The notes under the pieces: generated by a model
The model's database searches: none
What the model saw: the letters and a program-made list of their open reading frames with translations, nothing else
What the model was told of the DNA's origin: nothing
Position numbers and translations under genes: made by a program
Shown here: piece after piece, positions 1-6,886 of the stretch
How positions within the stretch are numbered: position 1 is the first letter of the stretch
How the letters are laid out: the number at the start of each line of letters is the position of its first letter
Source of the DNA: CBDVBZ01 sp965372355
GTDB taxonomy: Bacteria; Krumholzibacteriota; Krumholzibacteriia; WVZY01
Assembly (NCBI GenBank): GCA_965372355.1
Contig: CBDVBZ010000135.1
Span: 1 to 8,894 of the forward strand
DNA: 8,894 bases
Direction of reading: 5' to 3'

Positions 1-2627
1 GTCAAGGGGTTGAACGGATTCGGGTCGTTCTGAAAGAGCTCGACTCCGAGCCTTGCGGTTTGAGCCGGGACGGATCGTGACCGCAACTCGGATCCATCAC
101 CGAGGATCACGAGAAGGGTGTACTCGTAGGCTACTCCGGGTAGCGCTGTATCATCGACATAACGACGTTCAACCGGCGCGATCGGCGACGGGTTGACGAC
201 AAGGTCGGATGTGGAGCCCGCCTCGCGGCGGAAGATCTTGAATTCGTTGATCGTTTCATCCGACCAGATGTGCCAGGCAAGCTCGATGGATGGGCCCACG
301 ACCGTCGCATTGAAGTCCTGCACAAGCACGGCAGTGGGAGCGTTGATCTCGAAGCCACCGACCAGCACCGCCTCCTGACCGTCGGGCATGCGGACGACGA
401 CATCATAGCTGCCGAAGGACATACCGGTTAGATCGAGATTGCCCATCAACTTCGCCTTGCCAATCCATTGGATGTTCGAGGCCGGATACTCCCCGAGGCT
501 CGCGTCGCGCAGAAGGAAGGTCGATCCATAGACCATGCCGCCCCCGGCGAGATCGGTGATCGGCACGATCGTGCTGGCGTCGCCCGAGCTGGGTGTAATT
601 GAGCTCAGCGATGGTGCAAACCATCCGCCTCGCATCGTCGCCGTCATTTGCGTGCCGGCCGGGCTCACATTGTCCACCAGAACGTTGGTCGGAGCGCCGT
701 TGTGGCTAAGACTGTTCGGGTTTGTCGAGTTGCCGAATACAGTGTTGCCCGCAGAGCCCGGACGGGCATCACCCGCATCACCGCGATTCGCGCCGAGCAG
801 GAGATGCCTCAGCGCGTCGGCCTCCTCGAGCGTCACACCCGCGGGGAGTAGATTCGTCGTCCCGTTGGTTCCGCTCGTGTTTCTGAGCAACGAGTGGATG
901 ACATTCTGTTCGATATGCCAGATCATGAGGCCTTCCGAGTAGAGGGCCTGGTCGTACTGGCCAAGCTTGCTTCGGTTCTCGACGAGAAAGAACTCGCGAT
1001 GTGGGTTCCGGTCGAAGTCGCAGTGCCAGCCGTCTTCGTACTGCTCGAAGTTGGTGGAATAGTTCTCGCCACCACCGGCAACCGAGATGTTGTCGAGCTT
1101 GAAAGGGCCGTTGGATCCACTGTCGAAAAGTCCGTCCTCGTCGGAATACGACACGTCTGAGTTGAACTCGGCGATAATCTGATAGCTCGACACCCCGGTA
1201 CCCGTGAGGTACGGAGTAATATCCACCGTCACATCGTCGGTTACTCCGTAGCCGGTGTAGTCGCCGAGTGTTGTGACGGTGCCATTGACATCGATCCTTA
1301 TCCGACCGTGGTCGTAGTTCGCCTCCGTGTCGTAGCGAACGTCGTAGTGGAGTGTAACCGGGTTGGTGCCGTCATAGGAGAAATCGCGATGAATCGACTC
1401 GCTCCACCCGTTACCATACCCGGCTCCGCCCGGCCAGTTGCGGTTGGCCGCCTCACCGGACGTCAACCCACAGCGGAGCGAGTGTGACCCCGCGACGGGG
1501 TCGGCATCGCTGCGACAGAACTTCTCCTCCATGATGTCGAGCTGAAACACCTCCGGGTTCTCGTTGACGTTGTTGATCGTGTAAGTCTGCGGAACGGGTC
1601 CCACCGCGGTCGGCACGATCCAACCCATCTCCATCTTTGACCACGCGCACATGTGCGCCGGGTTGGACGGCGTGTTCCAGTTGCCCGCACCCATCAAGCC
1701 GTGATGGCCAATGCCCTGGCCGCCACCATCGGCGTCGTAGAGATCGGGGAGCCCGAAGGCGTGTCCAAACTCGTGGCAGAAGACGCCGATCTCGATTATC
1801 GCCCCCCCGCATCCCTGGGCGGGCTGGATCGTGTAATCCTGTACCTTGATGAAACCGCCGCCGGTGCGGCCGTCGTTCGTCTGCCATGGCTGACCGCCGA
1901 ACTCCGGCCAGCCCTGCACGACCCAGCGATGCGACCACAAGTTGCCGGTGCCGCACTCGCCGCCGATCTCCGGATGCACGAAGGCGATGAAGTCGACAAA
2001 GCCGTCATCATCCCCGGAGTTGGGGATCCCGTCCGGACCGTCATTGTCGTACTGCCCGAAGTCCACGGTGGGGTCGCGTGCGACTAGAATTTCCTGCAAA
2101 AACTGACCGGTTTTGGCGGAGTCGCAGAGGCCATTGCAACCGCCGTCGTAGTATGTGTCGTCTTCCGACAGCGTGAACCAGTCGTAGATGGTTCCGGTGA
2201 AGGTCAGGTTGCCGTAAGACATCTCGGTGTATAACTCCGTCACGGTCCCGGTGGACCAGGGTCCGTCAAAAAGCTCTCTCCTCAGTTTGGAGATAGGGTA
2301 AGGCGAGCTCTCCGTATTGCTGTATATCGCTGTCAAGACGGGCACCGCGATCGTGCCCGATACAACGAACGACGCTCGCTCACCCGGCGCGAGAAGGTTC
2401 ATCGGCGGAGTTTGAGGTTTGGCCAGGAAGGCCTCGCGGTTTTGCTTGATGCGCGCAGCCTTCTGAATCCACGCGTTTTTGAATTGGAAGGCCGTTTTGT
2501 CGCTCGCGATCCGGTCGAAGTAGGCCTGGGGCATATCGACACCCGGAGCAGGAGGGACGATCTGTGCAGAGACGGCCGTCGACAACACGAACTGGATGAT
2601 CACACACAAACTGGCAGCTGGTCTCAT
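1..2627 (-). CDS. Secreted M6-family (immune inhibitor A-like) zinc metalloprotease with C-terminal sorting-type tail; partial, C-terminus beyond left edge
   Basis: The frame is open from ATG 2627 to the left edge (875 codons, no stop). The ATG is preceded by AAAGGA (2635-2640) at 7 nt spacing. Residues 1-21 are a Sec signal peptide with likely cleavage at AVSA|Q. D189-D196 (DFGQYDND) and the following DDDGFVDF look like the family's acidic, probably Ca-binding stretch. The zinc motif HEFGHAFGLPDLYD is at 285-298 (H285, E286, H289), and GLMGAGNW with M312 is the likely Met-turn. Residues about 395-515 resemble the jelly-roll/MAM-like module found inside InhA-type proteases. The M6 fold resumes with EFFLVENR and GLMIWHIE. 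About 672-762 is IPT/TIG-like (ITPSSG to GGFEI), about 763-855 is FnIII-like, and 860-875 opens a FlgD-like tail (LFQNDPNPFNPL, next residue Thr). Known of the family: extracellular proteolysis. Inferred: export across both membranes by a tail-dependent route. Whether this is a type IX system cannot be told here. Confidence 0.95.
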   Translation of the reverse strand, partial: MRPAASLCVIIQFVLSTAVSAQIVPPAPGVDMPQAYFDRIASDKTAFQFKNAWIQKAARIKQNREAFLAKPQTPPMNLLAPGERASFVVSGTIAVPVLTAIYSNTESSPYPISKLRRELFDGPWSTGTVTELYTEMSYGNLTFTGTIYDWFTLSEDDTYYDGGCNGLCDSAKTGQFLQEILVARDPTVDFGQYDNDGPDGIPNSGDDDGFVDFIAFVHPEIGGECGTGNLWSHRWVVQGWPEFGGQPWQTNDGRTGGGFIKVQDYTIQPAQGCGGAIIEIGVFCHEFGHAFGLPDLYDADGGGQGIGHHGLMGAGNWNTPSNPAHMCAWSKMEMGWIVPTAVGPVPQTYTINNVNENPEVFQLDIMEEKFCRSDADPVAGSHSLRCGLTSGEAANRNWPGGAGYGNGWSESIHRDFSYDGTNPVTLHYDVRYDTEANYDHGRIRIDVNGTVTTLGDYTGYGVTDDVTVDITPYLTGTGVSSYQIIAEFNSDVSYSDEDGLFDSGSNGPFKLDNISVAGGGENYSTNFEQYEDGWHCDFDRNPHREFFLVENRSKLGQYDQALYSEGLMIWHIEQNVIHSLLRNTSGTNGTTNLLPAGVTLEEADALRHLLLGANRGDAGDARPGSAGNTVFGNSTNPNSLSHNGAPTNVLVDNVSPAGTQMTATMRGGWFAPSLSSITPSSGDASTIVPITDLAGGGMVYGSTFLLRDASLGEYPASNIQWIGKAKLMGNLDLTGMSFGSYDVVVRMPDGQEAVLVGGFEINAPTAVLVQDFNATVVGPSIELAWHIWSDETINEFKIFRREAGSTSDLVVNPSPIAPVERRYVDDTALPGVAYEYTLLVILGDGSELRSRSVPAQTARLGVELFQNDPNPFNPL

Positions 2628-2657
2628 GACACAGTCCTTTGCTGATTTCGCCAATGG

Positions 2658-2687
2658 GGGAACCAGCCCGGTTATGGGCCGCTTCCC
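2658..2687 (-). repeat. Leader hairpin upstream of the M6 protease
   Basis: On the minus strand GGGAA (2687-2683) pairs with TTCCC (2662-2658), and inside it GCCC (2679-2676) pairs with GGGC (2669-2666) around a 6-nt loop. The 3x3 nt between the two stems can form one C-G and one G-U pair. The element lies 31-60 nt before the protease ATG, so it would be in the mRNA leader if transcription starts upstream. No U-run follows it. Function is unknown and chance is possible. Confidence 0.35.
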
Positions 2688-2759
2688 ACCGTGCTGTTGG
2701 TACGAAGACCTTACGTTGTGTCGTTTGAGGATACGCAGTTGCCGGGTGCAAGAACGGGA

Positions 2760-2774
2760 CCCCCAGGCTGGGGG
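2760..2774. repeat. Perfect GC hairpin (CCCCCA/TGGGGG)
   Basis: Fifteen bases form a 6-bp stem with a 3-nt loop: CCCCCA (2760-2765), GGC, TGGGGG (2769-2774). It lies about 133 nt before the protease ATG. On the minus strand it is followed by TCCCGTTCTT, which is only weakly T-rich, so it might be a poor terminator for the gene upstream. Confidence 0.35.
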
Positions 2775-2927
2775 CGTGGCGAAAGTGCACGTCGGAGAGG
2801 ACGTGGACTAACTCATTTCAAAAAAGGAGCTTTTGAAGACGTCGTCAGCGGGGCCGAGCGTGCCGCCGGACGGCCGGCGACGTGGAGACGTATTTCGCAA
2901 CGTGAACGGGCAACCCGCCCCTCGATC

Positions 2928-2962
2928 CTGCCGCGGCAACGGCCATGGCAGCCGCGGGGCAG
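2928..2962. repeat. Strong GC-rich hairpin downstream of the small membrane protein
   Basis: CCGCGGC (2931-2937) pairs perfectly with GCCGCGG (2951-2957) around a 13-nt loop that itself contains the palindrome GCCATGGC. Outside this stem CTG (2928-2930) can pair with CAG (2960-2962) across a 2-nt bulge. It lies 34-68 nt after the stop of the small gene on the minus strand. It has no following T-run, so it could be a 3'-end stabiliser or factor-dependent stop rather than an intrinsic terminator. Confidence 0.4.
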
Positions 2963-2995
2963 GCTGGTGCACGCGCACGGTCTCAGACCAGAGTG

Positions 2996-3343
2996 TCAGG
3001 CGCCCCCTCCCGAGGTCGCCGGCTTGGGCCACAGAGCAACACCTGTGCCGGGTATTCGAACCCAATCCTTCGTGACGCTTTGTGCCGCGGGTCTGCGCGG
3101 ACGGTATACGCCGCGGTGCCTCGGCTTCAGCGTCTCGTTCTCGGTGGTCGCAAGGCGCGTGGATGCGGCGGCAACCTCTAATCCTTGGGAATGAGACACC
3201 TGGGCATCCTGCGTTGCCACGACGGGTTCGGGGTGATGACTCACCAGCGCCTGGCTGCCGCTGTGGATCGATCGTTCACCGACGATGACAACAACGACGA
3301 CGACGATCAGCAAAAGAAGCAAAGCCAACGTTATATTTCTCAT
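2996..3343 (-). CDS. Small hypothetical protein with one N-terminal transmembrane helix (115 aa)
   Basis: I do not recognise the family. ATG 3343 is chosen because GAGGAG stands just before it and a second purine run, GGAGGA, lies further up. A TTG at 3409 would add 22 residues that look unlike coding sequence. Residues 4-21 form one hydrophobic helix (LALLLLLIVVVVVVIV) with no clear signal peptidase site, so it is probably an uncleaved anchor. The remaining 90 or so residues are polar: a His/Ser/Gln/Val-rich stretch, then a basic Pro-rich stretch (LKPRHRGVYRPRRP), then a Gly/Pro-rich end. There are no cysteines and no recognisable catalytic motif. It is transcribed in the same direction as carB, 251 nt downstream of it, with its own candidate promoter. 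It could be a real envelope protein or, less likely, a chance open frame. Confidence 0.55.
   Translation of the reverse strand: MRNITLALLLLLIVVVVVVIVGERSIHSGSQALVSHHPEPVVATQDAQVSHSQGLEVAAASTRLATTENETLKPRHRGVYRPRRPAAQSVTKDWVRIPGTGVALWPKPATSGGGA
3281..3307 (-). repeat. Trinucleotide tract encoding the valine run
   Basis: Nine codons read, on the minus strand, ATC GTC GTC GTC GTT GTT GTC ATC GTC, giving IVVVVVVIV inside the transmembrane helix. Six valines in a row from near-identical GTC/GTT triplets look like a trinucleotide expansion that could vary in length by whole codons without breaking the frame. Confidence 0.7.
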
Positions 3344-3380
3344 GGCTCCTCGATTTCCTCCAGGATACTTGGTTTCCGGT

Positions 3381-3448
3381 GCCGCTGGTGAACAGCGGCC
3401 CGGTTCCAACCGATTCGATCGGTACCCACCAAACCGTTATTCGGTTGG
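3381..3448 (-). repeat. Cluster of competing hairpins in the leader of the small membrane protein
   Basis: Within 68 nt there are four perfect stems. GCCGCTG/CAGCGGC (3381-3387 with 3393-3399) has 7 bp and a 5-nt loop. CCGAT/ATCGG (3410-3414 with 3418-3422) has 5 bp. AACCG/CGGTT (3432-3436 with 3442-3446) has 5 bp. A longer-range stem CCAACCGA/TCGGTTGG (3406-3413 with 3441-3448) has 8 bp and excludes the previous two. The rest of the carB-to-small-gene gap (3344-3594) shows no gene and no standard terminator after carB. Confidence 0.45.
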
Positions 3449-3478
3449 GGTGTACACGGTCGCCGGCAACAGCGTCAA
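3449..3478 (-). promoter_or_regulatory. Possible sigma70-type promoter for the small membrane protein
   Basis: On the minus strand TTGACG (3478-3473, five of six to consensus) is separated by 18 nt from TACACC (3454-3449, only three of six). A start near 3442 would give a leader of about 100 nt containing the hairpin cluster at 3381-3448. The weak -10 keeps confidence low. Confidence 0.25.
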
Positions 3479-3594
3479 GGAGAACTTTGTGATGTGATGG
3501 AGACGAGACCGGTGCAGTCTGTGTAATCATCTGGCGCTGAGAGGGTTGTGCCGGGGGAGTCAATCGGGTTGGCGGGGTGCCGGGGATTGGATCA

Positions 3595-6500
3595 TCAGGG
3601 CCGGGATCGCTCGAGACCGATCACGGCGTCGGTCGGAGGGACGTACTCGTCCCACGCCAGAACTTTTAGTTCATCGAGTGAGTACTCGCTGATCGCCTGA
3701 GCAAACAAAGCTGCAGTCTCTGCGTTGACCAGCAGCGGCACACCGCGATCGACCGCCTGCCGCCGGATCAGATAGTCGTTGGTAAGCTCGTCCTCTTCGA
3801 TCGACTTTGGAATGTTCAGAACCAGATCGACCTCACCGGACGCGATCAAATCCAGGGCGTTCGGTCTGACCGTGTCGAGCGGCCAGGGGACCGTCTCCGC
3901 GTCGATGCCATTGGCGGCGAGAAACTGCGCCGTCCCCGCAGACGCGTACAAACTGAGCCCCAGTTCTTCGAAGCGGCGGACCGCTGGAAGAAGCTTGGTC
4001 TTGTGCTCGATTGCTCCCGTCGAAAGCAGGACGCCTTTGCTCGGGATTGTGTATCCGACCGATAGCAGCGACTTGAGAAACGCCTCGCGCAGATTGTCTC
4101 CGAAACACGCCACCTCGCCGGTGGACGCCATTTCGACACCTAACACGGGATCAGCCCCTGCCAGCCGCGCAAATGAGAACTGCGGTGCCTTGACACCGAC
4201 GTAGTCCAGCTCGAACAGCGAACGCTGAGCCTCGCCCGTCGGCACTCCCATTATCAGGCGCGTGGCCAGATCAACGAAGTTCAAGCGAAACACCTTCGAT
4301 GCAAACGGGAAGCTACGCGACGCCCGCAGATTGCACTCGATCACGCGTATGCGCCCCTCCTTGGCGAGATATTGCACGTTGAACGGGCCGGTGATCACGA
4401 GACTCTCCGCAATCTCCCGTGTGATGCGCTTGATGCGCCGGACGGTCTCGACAAATAGCTGCTGGGGCGGAAGCACGATCACCGCGTCGCCGGAATGCAC
4501 TCCCGCATTCTCGATGTGCTCGCTCATCGCGTATGCCACGACATTGCCACGATGGGCGACGGCGTCTACCTCGATTTCTTTTGCGCCCGCAATGAACTCG
4601 CTCAACACAACGGGGTGTTCGCGGCCGATTCGTGTGGCTTCGGTGAGGTAGGTAACGAGATCGTCGTCGCGATAGGCGACATTCATCGCGGCTCCGGAGA
4701 GCACGTAGCTCGGGCGAACCAGGACGGGGTAGCCAACCTCACGCGCAAACTCGATGGCCTGTTCGGCCGTCGTGGCTTCTTTCCAAACCGGTTGGTCGAC
4801 ACCGAGCTCGTCCAGGAGCGCGGAGAACTTGTGGCGATCCTCCGCCCGGTCGATCGACGACGGGGAGGTGCCGAGCAACTTGACACCCGCCCGATTGAGC
4901 GGCAGCGCGAGGTTGTTTGGTGTCTGCCCTCCCATCGACAGGATCACCCCGACCGGATCCTCTTTGTCTACGATATCGAGGATGCGCTCGAGCGTGAGCT
5001 CTTCGAAGTACAGCCGATCGGCGACGTCGTAGTCCGTGCTAACCGTCTCCGGGTTGTGGTTGACGACCACCGATCGATAGCCCAAACGACCAAGTGATGA
5101 GATGCAGTTGACGCAGCACCAATCGAATTCGACGCTGGACCCGATTCGGTATGCACCGCTCCCGAGGACAACGACGGCACCCTTGTCATCCGCTGCGGCC
5201 TGATTTGCGTCGAATTCGATGTCATCCACATCACCGTGATAAGTGAGATAGAGGTAGTTTGTCTCGGCGGGAAACTCGCCCGCCGTCGTATCGATCTGTT
5301 TGACCACCGGAACCACGCCGCGTTCCTGGCGTTGGCGTCGCACGGCCAGCATGGCTCGTTCCGGTGTGCGCACGTCGCCTCCCTGGAGCGCGCGCGCGAT
5401 TTGAAGATCCGAGAAACCGGCCTGCTTGGCCTCTCGGGTCAGATCGACCGGCAAGCCCTTGAGGCTGTAACGGCCGAGCTCGCCGGCGAGCTCTACAATG
5501 TTTTGAATCCGGTAGAGAAACCACGGATCGATCCCGGTGAGTTCCTGGATCCGTTCAATCGTCCACCCGTCGCGGATCGCCCTGGCAATCACAGCGAGTC
5601 TTCGATGTGTCGGGTTCTGCAATTCAGATTCGATATCGATATCGTCCTCAAACTCTTCTGTCACTCCCTCGACACCCGGCGATACCATTCGCACCGCCTT
5701 CTGCAGCGCTTCTTCGAAGCTCCGCCCGATTGCCATTACCTCTCCAACCGATTTCATCGAGCTGCCAATCTGGGTCTCGGCACCGCGAAACTTGCCGGTG
5801 TCCCAGCGGGGGATCTTGACAACCACGTAATCGAGCGCCGGTTCGAAGCAGGCGGTCGTCGCACGGGTCACCGAGTTGGGGATCTCCGGCAGAAGTTTGC
5901 CGCAGGCGAGCTTCGCCGCAACAAAAGCGAGTGGGTAACCGGTAGCCTTGGAAGCCAGAGCGGAACTCCGCGAGAGCCGCGCGTTGACCTCGATGGCCAC
6001 GTATTCACCGGTGGAGGGATTGATGGCGAACTGAATGTTGCACTCACCTACAACTCCAAGCCGACGGATCGTCCGAACCGCCGTATCACGAAGCTTATGA
6101 TACTCGTCATTGGAAAGCGTCTGGCTGGGGGCGACAACGATTGACTCGCCGGTATGAATGCCAAGCGGGTCGAAGTTCTCCATGTTGCAAACCGTTATGC
6201 AGTTGTCCGCATGGTCGCGGATAACCTCGTACTCGATCTCCTTCCAGCCGGTGAGCGCACGTTCGACGAGCAGTTGGTTGGAAAAGGCAAACGCAGCGTC
6301 GGCCGCCTCTTCGAGGTGGTCGCGGTCGTGTACCAGACGTGACCCAAGGCCGCCCAACGTATATGCCGCTCGAACCAGGACGGGATAACCGATATGTTCC
6401 GCCGCTTCGAGCGCCGCTTCAACAGTCGTTACCGCCCGGCTCGGCGGGACGGGCACGCCCAACTCCACAAGCTTCTTGGCGAAGAGGTCTCGGTCCTCGG

Positions 6501-6864
6501 TGGCGATAACCGTTTCGATCGGCGTGCCCAACACCTCCACGCCGTTTGCCTCGAGAACCCCTTCACGGTGCAACTCGACGCCGCAGTTGAGCGCCGTCTG
6601 GCCACCAAAGCTCAACAAGATTCCATCGGGTTTCTCCCTCTCGATGATCCGCTTGACGAAGTGCGGCGTCAGCGGGAGGAAGTAGATGCGATCGGCCAGA
6701 CCTTCGGATGTCTGAATGGTGGCGATGTTGGGATTGACGAGGATGATCTGGACGCCCTCTTCCTTGAGCGCCTTTATGGCCTGCGAGCCCGAGTAATCGA
6801 ACTCTCCGGCCTGGCCAATCGTCAACCCGCCCGAACCCAGCAGAATGACACGTCTAGGTTTCAC
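3595..6864 (-). CDS. carB: Carbamoyl-phosphate synthase large subunit, Bacteroidetes/eukaryotic (CAD-like) type
   Basis: CarB joins bicarbonate, ammonia from CarA and two ATP into carbamoyl phosphate for pyrimidine and arginine synthesis. All family domains are present in 1089 residues. The first half contains GSGGLTIGQAGEFDYSG (10-26) and an ATP-grasp with R125, R165, Q278, E292, N294 and R296. The second half contains GSGAYRIGSSVEFDWC (568-583) and an ATP-grasp with R717, Q831, E843, N845 and R847. A C-terminal MGS-like regulatory domain spans about 940-1065. The motifs match Bacteroides CarB and animal CAD/CPS1 (NMENFDPLGIHTGES, VKQIDTTAGEFPAETNYLYL) better than E. coli CarB. Residues after about 1075 form a short extra tail. 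The start is GTG 6864 with AAAGGTGAG just upstream, 22 nt after carA. One oddity is Arg176, where relatives have the last glycine of the first ATP loop (GGLGSR instead of GGLGSG). Confidence 0.98.
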   Translation of the reverse strand: MKPRRVILLGSGGLTIGQAGEFDYSGSQAIKALKEEGVQIILVNPNIATIQTSEGLADRIYFLPLTPHFVKRIIEREKPDGILLSFGGQTALNCGVELHREGVLEANGVEVLGTPIETVIATEDRDLFAKKLVELGVPVPPSRAVTTVEAALEAAEHIGYPVLVRAAYTLGGLGSRLVHDRDHLEEAADAAFAFSNQLLVERALTGWKEIEYEVIRDHADNCITVCNMENFDPLGIHTGESIVVAPSQTLSNDEYHKLRDTAVRTIRRLGVVGECNIQFAINPSTGEYVAIEVNARLSRSSALASKATGYPLAFVAAKLACGKLLPEIPNSVTRATTACFEPALDYVVVKIPRWDTGKFRGAETQIGSSMKSVGEVMAIGRSFEEALQKAVRMVSPGVEGVTEEFEDDIDIESELQNPTHRRLAVIARAIRDGWTIERIQELTGIDPWFLYRIQNIVELAGELGRYSLKGLPVDLTREAKQAGFSDLQIARALQGGDVRTPERAMLAVRRQRQERGVVPVVKQIDTTAGEFPAETNYLYLTYHGDVDDIEFDANQAAADDKGAVVVLGSGAYRIGSSVEFDWCCVNCISSLGRLGYRSVVVNHNPETVSTDYDVADRLYFEELTLERILDIVDKEDPVGVILSMGGQTPNNLALPLNRAGVKLLGTSPSSIDRAEDRHKFSALLDELGVDQPVWKEATTAEQAIEFAREVGYPVLVRPSYVLSGAAMNVAYRDDDLVTYLTEATRIGREHPVVLSEFIAGAKEIEVDAVAHRGNVVAYAMSEHIENAGVHSGDAVIVLPPQQLFVETVRRIKRITREIAESLVITGPFNVQYLAKEGRIRVIECNLRASRSFPFASKVFRLNFVDLATRLIMGVPTGEAQRSLFELDYVGVKAPQFSFARLAGADPVLGVEMASTGEVACFGDNLREAFLKSLLSVGYTIPSKGVLLSTGAIEHKTKLLPAVRRFEELGLSLYASAGTAQFLAANGIDAETVPWPLDTVRPNALDLIASGEVDLVLNIPKSIEEDELTNDYLIRRQAVDRGVPLLVNAETAALFAQAISEYSLDELKVLAWDEYVPPTDAVIGLERSRP

Positions 6865-6886
6865 AACTCACCTTTCATCGCGATCT

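Larger units (their letters stand above)
2628..2995. other. Noncoding gap between the small membrane protein and the protease; dense in short inverted repeats
   Basis: No convincing gene is seen on either strand. The open frames here are short, Arg/Pro/Gly-rich and lack ribosome sites. The gap holds the protease ribosome site (2635-2640) and several perfect or near-perfect inverted repeats: 2658-2687, 2760-2774, 2788-2805 (6 bp, loop GGAGAG), 2817-2837 (7 bp, AT-rich, TTCAAAA/TTTTGAA), 2928-2962 and 2979-2989 (GGTCT-C-AGACC). On the minus strand a T6 run lies at 2820-2825, but no GC-rich stem sits directly before it, so I do not call a standard terminator. I see no good sigma70-type promoter for the protease. 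Confidence 0.6.

Noticed and set aside
2380..2790. Minus-strand frame overlapping the 5' end of the protease gene
   Set aside because: It runs in another frame over the signal peptide and N-terminal region of the protease, which has a good ribosome site and a clear signal peptide.
3050..3063. GGGTATTCGAACCC, reminiscent of a tRNA T-arm
   Set aside because: On either strand the loop is one base too long or the stem does not fit, and no acceptor, D or anticodon arms are found around it.
2691..3194. Plus-strand open frame of 167 codons across the gap and the small membrane gene
   Set aside because: Arg/Gly/Pro-rich translation, no ribosome site, and it overlaps the better-supported minus-strand small gene.
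3498..3594. Possible terminator after carB
   Set aside because: Only weak stems (such as AGAC/GTCT) and repeated GTGCCGGGG words are seen, with no stem followed by a T-run on the minus strand.
5236..6144. Long plus-strand open frame (302 codons) opposite carB
   Set aside because: It is antisense to a fully conserved carB, has no ribosome site or recognisable motif, and its length is explained by the codon bias of the minus-strand gene.
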